From contig RPFO01000027.1 in assembly GCA_009746045.1 (NCBI GenBank), forward strand, positions 5,579,924 to 5,643,923: a DNA stretch of 64,000 bases, in the 5' to 3' direction. Position 1 is the first letter of the stretch. Every line of letters begins with the position of its first letter. Under the pieces are notes generated by a model, which saw nothing but the letters and a program-made list of their open reading frames with translations, was not told where the DNA came from and ran no database searches. This stretch comes from Mesostigma viride (lineage: Eukaryota > Streptophyta > Mesostigmatophyceae > Mesostigmatales > Mesostigmataceae). The position numbers and the translations under genes are program-made. Positions 12,541 to 22,007 of this stretch are shown here, piece by piece.

Positions 12541-13400
12541 CATTCCATCCCATGCTCCGCCTCTTAGACGATGCCGAGGTCAACTACCCTCCTTCAGGCC
12601 ACTTCATGAAGCTGCTCGGCAGTTGGCTTCCCGACTGCGAGGACGACATGACGACACGGATCGGCATGGCGTGGGCGCAGCTCCATGACCACCGCCGCTG
12701 GTGGAGCAACCCCGCCCTACCCCGGATCGTCAAGCGTGACCTCTTCAAGGTCGTCATTCTGACGATCCTGACCTACGGCGCCTAAACGTGGACACTGACG
12801 CAGGAGCTGGAGCAACGACTCGACGGCGCCGTCACCAAGATGCTGCGCAAGGCCCTTAACATCCCCTTTGGTTTGCACATTAGTAATGAGGATTTGTACG
12901 CTGATTTGCCCTATGTTTCCGACATTATTCGGCACAGGCGCCTGGGCCTAGCCGGGCACCTGGCCCGCACAGATCAGGTAGATACATCAGATAGACTAGC
13001 TGGCACCAAGCCCGCCCAGCCTGGGCGATATGTCCTCACCTGGCGTGCCCCCGGCCGCGCGCGGCAGGGCCGCCACCCGTGGACTTTTCGTGATAGACTC
13101 GGCATGGACATGTGCTACACTAGACGTGACGGGCTCACCCCCGGGCAGCCTCCTGGTTTGTCTGTAATATAGAGGCAGATGGTGCGCAAGGATAGATGGC
13201 AAGTAGTGATGAAGGAGACCACCCCCAAGCCTGTGGGGGCTCCGCGCGTGACCAAGTATGGCATTCATAGCGATTCGGGCGGCGGTGCCCAAACCCCTGT
13301 AACTAGGACCTAGATAGCTTATACCATCCATTCCATCCCGGCCATGTTCCCCTCCCACTGAGGACTTATGCTCACGTAACGCAGTCACGTGTCTATTAAT
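12541..13400 (+). mobile_element. Family A LINE, 5'-truncated copy
   Basis: It contains the C-terminal third of the RT ORF and the complete 3' UTR, with the hairpin CCTC-CCACT-GAGG (13351-13363). The palindrome here is a variant (CACGTAAC-GCA-GTCACGTG). It inserted directly after the TTAA tail of the family B copy. Confidence 0.85.
12552..13309 (+). pseudogene. Family A reverse transcriptase C-terminal fragment
   Basis: It encodes the thumb and tail region: FMKLLGSWLPDCEDDMTTRI, LTILTYGA followed by an in-frame TAA (12783-12785), then MLRKALNIPFGLHISNEDLY, DIIRHRRLGLAGHLART and TWRAPGRARQGRHPWTFRD, then the end motif VRKDRW. A YGAETW-like signature followed by RRLGLAGHLAR is typical of the post-RT region in CR1/RTE/Jockey-type LINEs. 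The palm motifs are missing through 5' truncation. Confidence 0.8.
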
Positions 13401-13519
13401 TAATTAATCCCATGTTCCCCTCTTACTGAGGACTTATGCTCACGTGACGCAGTCACGTACATCTATTAATTAATTAATTAATTAATTAATTAATTAATTA
13501 ATTAATTAATTAATTAAAT
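13380..13519. repeat. (TTAA)n tails
   Basis: Two family A tail ends in series. The second palindrome at about 13441-13459 is followed by roughly 60 bases of uninterrupted TTAA repeat. The 110 bases after it (13520-13632) are unassigned. Confidence 0.85.
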
Positions 13520-13632
13520 AATTAATACTGTCTATTTTTTCACAGCCTACCCCTTTTCACCTTACACTTTTTCATTGGAGTGAGCTGGGCACGAGGCTTT
13601 AGACCCTGTTGGAGACCCCCGGTCGGGCACCA

Positions 13633-13885
13633 TTCATTAATTAATTAATTAATAGACACGTGACTGCGTCACGTGGGCATAAGTCCTCAGTGGGAGGGGA
13701 ACATGGGATGGAATGGATGGTGTAAGGTATCTAGGTCCTAGTTACAGGGGTGTGGGCACCGCGGCCCGAATCGCTATGAATCCCATTTATACGCGGTCAC
13801 ATGCGGAGCCCCCACAGACTTGGGGGTGGTCTCCTTCATCACTACTTGCCATCTATCCTTGCGCGTACCATCTGCCTCCATTAAT
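13633..13885 (-). mobile_element. Family A LINE, 3' tail on the minus strand
   Basis: Reverse-complement copy of the family A tail: TTAA repeat, palindrome, the CCTCAGTGGGAGG hairpin, UTR and the last codons. It faces the plus-strand copies, so tail meets tail at this point. Confidence 0.85.
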
Positions 13886-14560
13886 TAATTAATTGATTAA
13901 TAGACACGTGACTGCGTTACGTGAGCATAAGTCCTCAGTGGGAGGGGAACATGGGATGGAATGGATTAATTAATAAATTAATAGACCGACGGGAACATAT
14001 GATGGAATGGATGGTGTAAGCTATCTAGGTCCTAGTTACAGGGGTGTGGGCACCGCCGCCCGAATCGCTATGAATGCCATACTTGGTCACACGCGAAGCC
14101 CCCACAGGCTTGGGGGTGGTCTCCTTCATCACGACTTGCCATCTATCCTTGCGCACCATCTGCCTCCATATTACATCTGACAAACCAGGAGGCAGTTAGG
14201 TTAAATAGTGCCGAAACCTTTTGCCCGAATTTTCGGCCGAATTAACTTGGGTGCTCGGAATTAAGTGGTTATTCCGGGCAAAATAGTGTGACGGACCGGT
14301 TTGCCTCAGTGGGGTGAGCCCGTCACGTCTAGTGTAGCACATGTCCATGCCGAGTCTATCACGAAAAGTCCACGGGCCGGCGGCCCTGCCGCGCGCAGCC
14401 TGGGGCACGCTAGGTGAGGACATATCGCCCATGCTGAGCGGGCTTGGTGCCAGCTAGTCTATCTGATGTGTCTACCTGATCTGTGTGGGGCTGTGGGCTA
14501 GCTAGGTGCCCGGCTAGGCCCAGGCGCCTGTGCCGAATAATGTGGGAAACATAGGGCAAA
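13886..14560 (-). mobile_element. Family A LINE, 5'-truncated minus-strand copy with a small insertion
   Basis: Tail, UTR and part of the RT C-terminus on the minus strand (TFRDRLGMDMCYTRRDG, RLGLAGHLA). The coding part is split near 14190-14310 by about 120 bases of unrelated DNA that contain a 65-bp inverted repeat. Confidence 0.75.
14219..14283. repeat. 65-bp inverted repeat (possible tiny MITE)
   Basis: It starts TTTTGCCCGAAT and ends ATTCCGGGCAAAA, which are near-perfect reverse complements, and interrupts the family A coding sequence. No clear target duplication was seen. Confidence 0.5.
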
Positions 14561-16552
14561 AACGAGCCACGAGCCACGAGGTAGCCATGGCTGACGGCGG
14601 CGCTCATAACTTTCACGTTTGAGCACCGAATTCAGCTGTGAATATCACTATCGCTTCGTCTTTCTAAGACGCGCATGCTGATATAATTTTCCGAAGCTAT
14701 TGCGCAATATATGACGAGCAAACGCCCCTTGACGCAACGCAGTTTGGCGGATGCGCACGGCCATGAAAATACGTCTGCAGCTCAGGCTGCATGCAGCTAA
14801 TTCGCCCTCAGGTCCGGCAGGCAGCGGTGACACTAGTCGCGCACTGGTGGTCGCCCCGCACCCTCCCGGGCTCAATGCCTCGCCATCGGCATCGCCTGAC
14901 CCTAAACGCACCCGCTCAGCCGACAAAACAGGAGGGTCTTCACGCCCTTCAGAACCGCGCTTTCGGCCCCAACCTTTCCAGGTCGATGATCACGACTGGA
15001 CCAACATGTCTCCGAGCGATGCTATGCACTGCATCTTCTTCGGGGACTACGCCTCGCTTTACGACCTGTGCCTCCATCTCCACGACATCAATCGCCTCCT
15101 CTGCCCGGACGGCCGTCGCTGGCACAACATCAGCGTCCTGTTCGGGTGCCCCTGCCCCCAACTCCAGCATGCCATCCTCAACTCCCTTCTCATGCGCTCT
15201 GACGGCGAGATCTGGTCTCCATCCATCTCCGCCCCCACACTTCGTTCCATCCTTACGGAAGCCTTTCAGCAGCACGTGACCCCCCTTGCCGCCGATGTGG
15301 CAGCAATGGGCGGCACGCTGGCTACTGAACTTCCTCACATTTCCACCACCGCCGCCTCCACCTCCACTGCCACTTCCGCCTCCTCTGCCGACATCAAAGC
15401 CCAGCTCCTCGACCTCGACCAGCGCCTTCAAGCCACCGCCACAGCCCTCGAGTGCTTGCATGACACCGCCGGCCTCACCGCCCAGGCGGTGAAAGACATC
15501 GCTGCCCAGCAGCCGGCATCTGCTGGCCCGGCCGGTGATGCTCCCTCCACCTGCATGGGCGGACTTGCTTAAGCATCCGACACCACCTCCATCACCTCCA
15601 CCATCACGGCACAACTCAAGCAACAAGCCCTCGACCTTCGCGAGGAGGCCGACATCACCCAGCGCAGCCACAATGTCATCGTCAAGCACTTCGACCAGCC
15701 AGCAGGTGAGACCTCGACGAGCCTTCTCACGGCATTTATAAGCGCGACATTCTTGCCCCCATGCAACTCACTGGTGAGCTGCGGATGTCGGCTGTCCGCC
15801 TCCCCCGCGTGCGGGGTAATGAGGCTGGCCCGGCACCTGTGCACCTCACCTTTAATTAAGTACATTGCGGACAAGCTGGCGTTCCTTAAATGCCGCAAGC
15901 AGCTCTCGAGGACTCGCTTCACGCTGGACGACGACTTGACCCTGGCCCAGCAACAGCGGCGACGCGAGCTATGGCCGACCTACCTTCAACTCCGGCAGAG
16001 CGCAGGGGGGAAGCCGGTATACTGGAGGGGGGCGGTCATCCACGTTGACCATGTGCAAGCCCTGGCAGGCACCTCCTGCTGCCACCTCAGACTAGGGAAT
16101 ATATACCAGTAGTGTAGATTAGTCAGGCTTAGCCTAGCATGTGGCCCCCGCGCATGTGCGCCCATAATGGCACCCATGGATGATGCCTTTGAACAGAACT
16201 TAGCCAAGCCATGCCTATAATGGGACCTCCCATGGATGTTGCATTAAGAATTTAGTAGCCATGCTATGCCTATGCAGAGAGATGCTCTCTGTTGAGAAGC
16301 CATGCCCTAGCTCTTGTGTAGCCATGATGATCTTCCCCCACATGACAGGCTTACCCCTAGCTGGGCATAGCTTGATTGATCATGGATGGGGGTGCAGGTG
16401 CCCTGGCGCACCTAGAGCAAGGGTAGCTTACATTCCCACCCTTGCAGGAAGTAGCCCAGAATGTATTAAAAGCCATATGCCCCTTCTCAGGGATATGTGC
16501 TATGTACATGTACTCCCAACGAAGTTATGTTCCTAATTAATTAATTAATTAA
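14561..16552 (+). mobile_element. Family B ORF1-only retroelement, copy 2
   Basis: The same structure as copy 1: the repeated GAGCCAC start, ORF1, the UTR with the same blocks, the hairpin variant TACTCCCAACGAAGTTA near 16504-16520 and a TTAA tail. It is the best-preserved copy. Confidence 0.85.
14711..16110 (+). pseudogene. Family B ORF1, best-preserved copy
   Basis: A 273-codon open frame covers 14751-15572: a proline/serine-rich N-terminus with a basic patch DPKRTRSADK, then the conserved block MHCIFFGDYASLYDLCLHLH, RRWHNISVLFGCP, and a heptad-rich segment with DIKAQLLDLDQRLQATA. It stops at GGLA. The rest continues in other frames: the RRM-like start (SHNVIVKHFDQP, about 15670-15700) and the C-terminal domain with LDDDLTLAQQQRRREL and YWRGAVIHVDH (about 15925-16050). 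The upstream ATG at 14711 is in another frame. At least two indels separate it from an intact gene. Confidence 0.7.
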
Positions 16553-17906
16553 TAGGGCGAATCAGCGTACAAATCCTCATTACTAATGTGCAAACTAAAG
16601 GGGATGTTAAGGGCTTGCGCAGCATCTTGGTGACGTTGCCGTCGAGTCGTTGCTCCAGCTCCTGCGTCAGTGTTCAGCCAGGTCTCGGCGCCGTATGTCA
16701 GGATCGTCAGAATGACGACCTTGAAGAGGTCACGCGTCACGAGACGATCCGGGGTAGGGCGGGGTTGCTCCACCAGCGGCGGTGGTCATGGAGGTGCGCC
16801 CACGCCATGCCAATCCGTGTCGTCAGGTCGTCCTCGCAGTCGGGAAGCCTACTGCCGAGCAGCTTGAAGCGGCCTGATCGAAGTAGGGAAGTTAACCTCG
16901 GTGTCGTCTGAGAGGCAGAGTGTGGGTGGGGGCCCTGCCATGCCGATGGCCAGGTCCTCCGTTTTGGGGCTGATTTCTAGACCAACCGCCCGAGCCTCGA
17001 GCGCCAGGCAGTCCAGCCAAAGTTGGGCAGACTCCGGCTTCTCGATGAGCGTGATGTCGGCGTAAATGAGGTCAGCTAGTAAATTCTGCTGGTTAGTCGG
17101 CCCCCCTTCTCCAGGCTCGTTCGTGATCGCTAGGCCAGGGGCACGGCCTGCAACTGAATGCTAGCAAAGCGAGCGCGTGCCTGGCGCATAACATAATGCA
17201 CTACAATAATAAACAGGTACGGCGACAGGACGCAACCCTGCCATGCAGACGCCGGTCTGCAGTGGGCATGGCGGGGTAAAGCCGTGTTGAGTGCGCACCG
17301 AAGTGGTCGACCCCTCATACAGCGTGCGGATGCCGGTAATCAGGGGAGTGGGGACGCGAGGGCGAGCAAGTACAGCCCATAGTAGAGCGTGCCAGAGGAC
17401 AGAACCAAAAGCCTTGATGAAGTCGACGAAGATCAGGATGGCGGGAATCTCACCATGCAGGCTGCAGGAGAGCGATTTCCTCGAAGAGGCGACGCGCGAC
17501 GAAGATGGCCATGACGGTGTTGCGCCCAGGACGAAAGCCCTGGCATTTGACTTTCCCCTAGGTGACGGTCGAGAGCAGAACGAAGGCGGTTGAGGATCAT
17601 GCGCATGAACAACTTGAGTGCGGCGCTCTGGATGCAGACTCCTCGGTATAGTTGGCGGGGTCGTCAGAGGAACCTTTGTTTTCGTACAGCATAATTATTA
17701 CGGTAGCTGTGCTGCCACTCAGGAATCGGCGGCGCGTCAGCAAGCAGGATCCGGTTGCAGACGTCAAGCAGGAACCCCGTGAGCGCCGTCAGCTCAATTA
17801 CTGGGGCGGGGAGCTGGTCACCCGATGGGCGCTGAAAAATCGAACTCCTGACCCATACACTAGTAGTGTACTCCAACATCGCCTGTGCCTCACCACATCC
17901 CAGCAA
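16553..17906 (-). pseudogene. Family A reverse transcriptase, minus-strand copy with palm motifs
   Basis: Reading on the minus strand from 17906: IPEWQHS and a degraded NKGSSDDPANY-like RT region 1-2, then a motif A segment with VDF.KAF.SVLWHALLWA near 17430, motif B QGCVLSPYLFIIVV near 17200, and the ADD-equivalent region near 17050. Next come the segment with the WLDCLALEARAVGLEIS theme and LTILTYGAETW (about 16700). Frame changes occur throughout. It ends at the TTAA repeat where family B copy 2 also ends, so the two elements meet tail to tail. It is the longest RT copy of family A here. Confidence 0.75.
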
Positions 17907-18170
17907 TGACCTCTTTCTTTAAATATCACATTTTTGTTTTTGTTATAATTATACTCTTTACTTTGTCTTTATTTATTATTGCTCGTATTATTACCATTAC
18001 CATTTTCTTTTCTTTTTTCTTTCTTTCATTTTCTTTTTTCCTTTTCCCTTTGTTATGTGTATTTGTTTAAACTTTTGTGTAATTATTTTTCTAATGAGAC
18101 TAGCATAGTACTCCGTGGCATGCCTTTGCGCATGACACGCAAGTACTTACTTACTTTGTTATGTATACTC
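17907..18170. other. AT-rich unassigned stretch
   Basis: T-rich sequence (TTTTCTTTTCTTTTTTC runs) with no gene. It may be the tail of an unidentified retroelement, since coding fragments lie on both sides. Confidence 0.35.
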
Positions 18171-18345
18171 CTTTGACGGTCCTGACCTACGGCGCCGAGA
18201 CCTGGACACTGACACAGGAGCTGGAGCAATGACTCGACGGCAACGACGGTCACCAAGATGCTGCGCAAGGCCCTTAACACCCCCTTTGGTTTGCACATTA
18301 GTAATGAGGATTTGTACGCTGATTTGCCCTATATTCCCACATTCT
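18171..18345 (+). pseudogene. Family A RT fragment fused to family B ORF1
   Basis: It encodes LTYGAETWTLTQELEQ, a stop, then KALNTPFGLHISNEDLYADL. At about 18345 the sequence switches without a tail to the middle of family B ORF1. This is a chimeric junction by recombination or template switching. Confidence 0.7.
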
Positions 18346-19290
18346 TAGGCACCTCCTCGGGCGCTCCGACGCCGAGATCTGGGCCTCCCCTCCCACCGTC
18401 GCGACAGAAACCATCGTCCGCACCCTCCTTAAGGAAGCTTTCGAGCAGCACATGACCCCCCTTGCTGCAGATGTGGCGGCAATGGGCGGCACGCTGGCTG
18501 CTGAGCTCCCTCACCTTTCCACCACCGTCACCTCCACATCCACCCTCCTCGCCTCCACCTCCACTGCCACCTCTACCTCCACCGCCGCGCCCTTCAGGCC
18601 CAGCTCCTCGATCGACATCGAACAGCGCCTCAAGGACGCTGCCATCGCCATCGAGTGCATGCAAAACACCGCAGGCATCACCGCCCAGGCGGTGAAGGAC
18701 ATTGCCGCCAAGCCAGCCCTCGCTGGCCCAGGCGACGACGCCCCTTCCAACCAGACCTGGGCGGACCTCTCAAGCACCACACCACCTCCACCACCTCCAC
18801 CATCGCGGCACAGCTCAAGCAACAAGCCGTCGACCTCCGCGAGGAGGCCGACCGCACCCTGCAGCGCAGCCACAATGTCATCGTCAAGCACTTCGACCAG
18901 CCGGCAGATGAGACCTCGATGACTCTTCTCACGGCGACATTCTTGCCCCCATGCAACTCACTGGTGAGCTGTGGACGTCGGCTGCCCGCCTTCCTCGCGC
19001 GCGGGGTAAGGCTGGCCCGGCACCCGTGCTCCTCACCTTTAAGTACATGGCGGATAAGCTGTCGTTTCTTGAATGCCGCAAGAAGCTCTCGAGGACTCGC
19101 TACACGCTGGATGCAACGACCTCACCCTGGTTCAGCAACAACGACGACGCGAGCTCTGGCTGACCTACCTCCAGCTCCGGCAGAGCGCAGGGGGGAAACC
19201 GATATACAAGAGGGGGGACGTCATCCGGCGTCGACCACAAGCCCTGGCAGGCACCCCCTGCCACCCCAGCAACCCCAGTCTAGTAGGGAA
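18346..19290 (+). pseudogene. Family B ORF1 3' part, diverged copy
   Basis: It carries the threonine/serine-rich coiled-coil region (from 18452, TPLAADVAAMGGTLAAELPH), an RRM-like start near 18870 (SHNVIVKHFDQP), and the C-terminal domain with LSFLECRKKLSRTRYTLDA in changed frames to about 19290. It is more diverged than copies 1 and 2 and so probably older or a separate subfamily. Confidence 0.65.
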
Positions 19291-20418
19291 TTATTTATAG
19301 CAGTAGTGTAGATTAGTAAGGCTTAGCTTACCACGTGGCCCAAGCGCATGTTGTGCGCCCATAATGGCCCCCCCATGGATGATGCCTTCCGAACAGCCAC
19401 GCCCTGCATGCCTATCATGGGACTCCCCATGGATGTTGCATTAAGAACTTAGCCAAGGTCTGCCTGTGCAGAGAGTCACTCTCTGCTGAGAAGCCACGCC
19501 CTATAGCTTCTGTGTAGCCATATGATGATCTTCCACCCCATGACGGGCCCCTTTTTAACACGTATGGCTATTTAAAATAGCGCCTTAATGATTGAGAATG
19601 AATGCGAAAGACCTTTGACTTCCTATGCGTCACAGCGCACGATGGTGGCTTAAGAATACTTGTCACACAACACGAATAAGCTCAAACCCGGAAAACCGGT
19701 TTCGTATATTACAATGTTACCACACAGATTAAAACACTCAATGCGGGAAGACTTACACCCAGTAGGCGAGGGATTCACACTCGAGCCCACAGGAGGATTA
19801 CACTCCAGGATTAAGCGATGGTAAATAATCTGTAGAGCAACGTGGTAAATTACGATACAAGGTCCGGATTGCTGGCATAGCTCGTGCCTTCCTATTTTGT
19901 CCCTTCGTCCCCGTTGGTTGCTGCGCCTGGTGCTGCCAACCAGGCATGACGTGAGGTCCGCGGGGACGGGCTTCTCAAACCGTCTAGAACACATTAAAGA
20001 CCAGTACGGCTAGAGGCCTCTCCTGAAAAATATCCAAATGTCCGTAGGTACCATCATAACGCATGTGCAGTGCCACTTGGCTGTCCCGTAACTCCCGTTC
20101 AGGCGCTAGGTCTGCCTACGGCGCAAAGGCCAAGTTCGTCAGCAAAACTTCTACACTTACTTCCACACGGATTGCCTCGGCTGTAAACTATACTATGGCC
20201 TTGGCACTGGCGCCGGATTACGGTCGGCGCCGATCGACCGGGACGGATAATTTATATTTATACCACAATTAAACGGCATGTTGCATCCGTGCAACACCCT
20301 TTGTGCTCTGCATGCATAGAGATCATGGTGGTGCAGGTGCCCTTGGTGCACCTAGAGCAAGTGTCGTTTACATCCCCACTCTTGCAGGAAGTAGCCCAGA
20401 ATGTATTAAAAGCCACCG
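18346..20418 (+). mobile_element. Family B element, copy 3, 5'-truncated and interrupted
   Basis: It contains the 3' half of ORF1, the UTR blocks and part of the tail. The UTR is split at about 19552-20312 by roughly 760 bases of other DNA and ends abruptly at AAAGCCA (about 20417) without a TTAA tail. No terminal repeats of the 760-bp insertion were found. Confidence 0.7.
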
Positions 20419-21261
20419 GGCTCGCCAGGCTCGCCAGCAGCGTCGGCTGAACCCAAGCGCAGTCGCCCCTGCTGACCCGAATTCGGACGAGCTAGTACGA
20501 CTTTGACGCCAGCCAGCCCGGCTTTTTGACAAGCTCAACTGTTACGGCCCTAACCCGTGTTTGGGCGTAACAATTCCTAAAATAAATTAGTTTGGTCAGT
20601 CGAAAGTCATTTTGAGATTGTTCGAGACTTTCGATAGTAATTATGTTAGATTCGGGGACTTGGACGAGTTATTCCATCAGTCGGCCCAGGTACCCGTGGC
20701 TTTACCTTCGGTTTGGTGTGTTTACTGGTCTGCACCCGGGACTACCAGGTACTGGGGTGCCAGACTGGCGGATACCATCATTGCGTAAATCTACGGCTTA
20801 TATTGCGTAGGAGTTGCGACACTAGAGGTCCGGCCCACAGCTGGCCCGCTGGCGTCGCACAGCCTAGGACAAATGTTGTAGGTGGCAATGGCTTCCGCAT
20901 CTTTGGTTTGGAATGAAATCGACTTGAGTAAAACTCGTCTGCCAAACCACCAGGGGTCACATCTGGGCTGCACTAATGCCCTTTGTGCAGCCCATGTAAA
21001 TGCATAATTTATCTAGTTATGCATTCAGGGCCTAGCTAGTATTTCCGCTCACTAGCTAGAATTCAGGGCTACATTCCCATAGTCCTCGCGGATAGCAGAT
21101 TCCGGGTCCATTCACAGGCGTAACCCACGCTAGACGAGGATCTTTCGGAGTCGCTGGTGCGGCTCGTAACATCAACGTAGATCGCATCCTGGCCTGTGTG
21201 TTTTTGGGATCGCACGCCTTGCTTCTTGAACTGTGCACGCATCACTCACAAGATTCGGTTT
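20419..21261. other. Intergenic, with one hairpin-headed repeat
   Basis: No gene. It contains the TGTTACGGCCC...GGGCGTAACA hairpin (about 20543-20573), followed by AATAAATTAGTTTGG. The same head is found in the repeats at 21262-21515 and 38778-38985. Confidence 0.4.
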
Positions 21262-21515
21262 GGCATTTTGGGCTGACCCGGCCTGGAGAAGATCTTGTAC
21301 CGCAACATAGGCCCAAAATAAGTAGTCCGAATCACACAAACTATCTCAATTCATACACAATCTCAATTTCATACAAATCAAGTCCCATACTAAGGACACA
21401 TTCCCAAATCGAAGCCCCGAAATGAGTCCTAAAGTCCCACGGACTATGAAAGCAAGCCAAAAGCACAATTTATTTCATTGTTGCGCCCGTTCGGCAAAGG
21501 GCCGGGCCGCAACAA
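21262..21515 (-). repeat. Hairpin-headed dispersed repeat, minus copy
   Basis: On the minus strand it begins TTGTTGCGGCCCGGCCC...GGGCGCAACAA, then AATAAATTGTGCTTTTGGCTTG, CATAGTCCGTGGGACTTTAGG and GATTCGGACTACTTATTTTG. The plus-strand copy at 38778-38985 has the same order of blocks. The head is a perfect or near-perfect hairpin. It could be a solo LTR (it begins TGTTRCGG) or a terminal hairpin of another element type. Confidence 0.55.
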
Positions 21516-21654
21516 TTAGGAGGTAAAAAATATTTCCATCCCCTGAAGTGGGAAACTGAAGGCTCCTCATGCTGACAGTGCCCTCTTGATGGTGTACGTG
21601 CAGGGTGACAATTTGGGCTAGTATCGCAGGGCCTTCTTGAGGATCTCGCGGCAC

Positions 21655-22007
21655 TATCTTCCACGACTTTGCGTGGGTCGTCCCCATCGTCTAGGTCCCT
21701 CTTGCGCTTGCCGACATCCGGCAATGAACTGGTTGGCCACTTCCACGCATCTGTCCAGCAGCTGCTGCCTGCGCTCCTGGTAGGCGGCCTTCCGCTTGTT
21801 GGCCTCCGCCCTGAATCTGTCCCTCTCCTGCTCTATAGCTAGGTTGAGCAGTGTCCTTGTCGGCCTTCCGCTAGGTGGCCGGCTCGTCCTGGATGTGCTG
21901 CTTCACCTGAAACTCATAAGCACCTTGTTGATGGCCATGACCTGGCCCTGGGTGTCCTCCTCGGCAGCATGCGCCTTGTTGGCCTCCACCAGCTCCCTCT
22001 GGACGTG
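21655..22007 (-). pseudogene. Frameshifted coiled-coil 3' extension of the PARP-RING gene
   Basis: After the stop at 22008 the minus strand continues to look coding in changing frames: [20 protein letters not shown], then [20 protein letters not shown], then a basic [12 protein letters not shown] patch. These fit a long coiled coil with a nuclear signal. At least three indels separate them. Either the locus is decaying or the assembled sequence has errors here. Confidence 0.45.
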
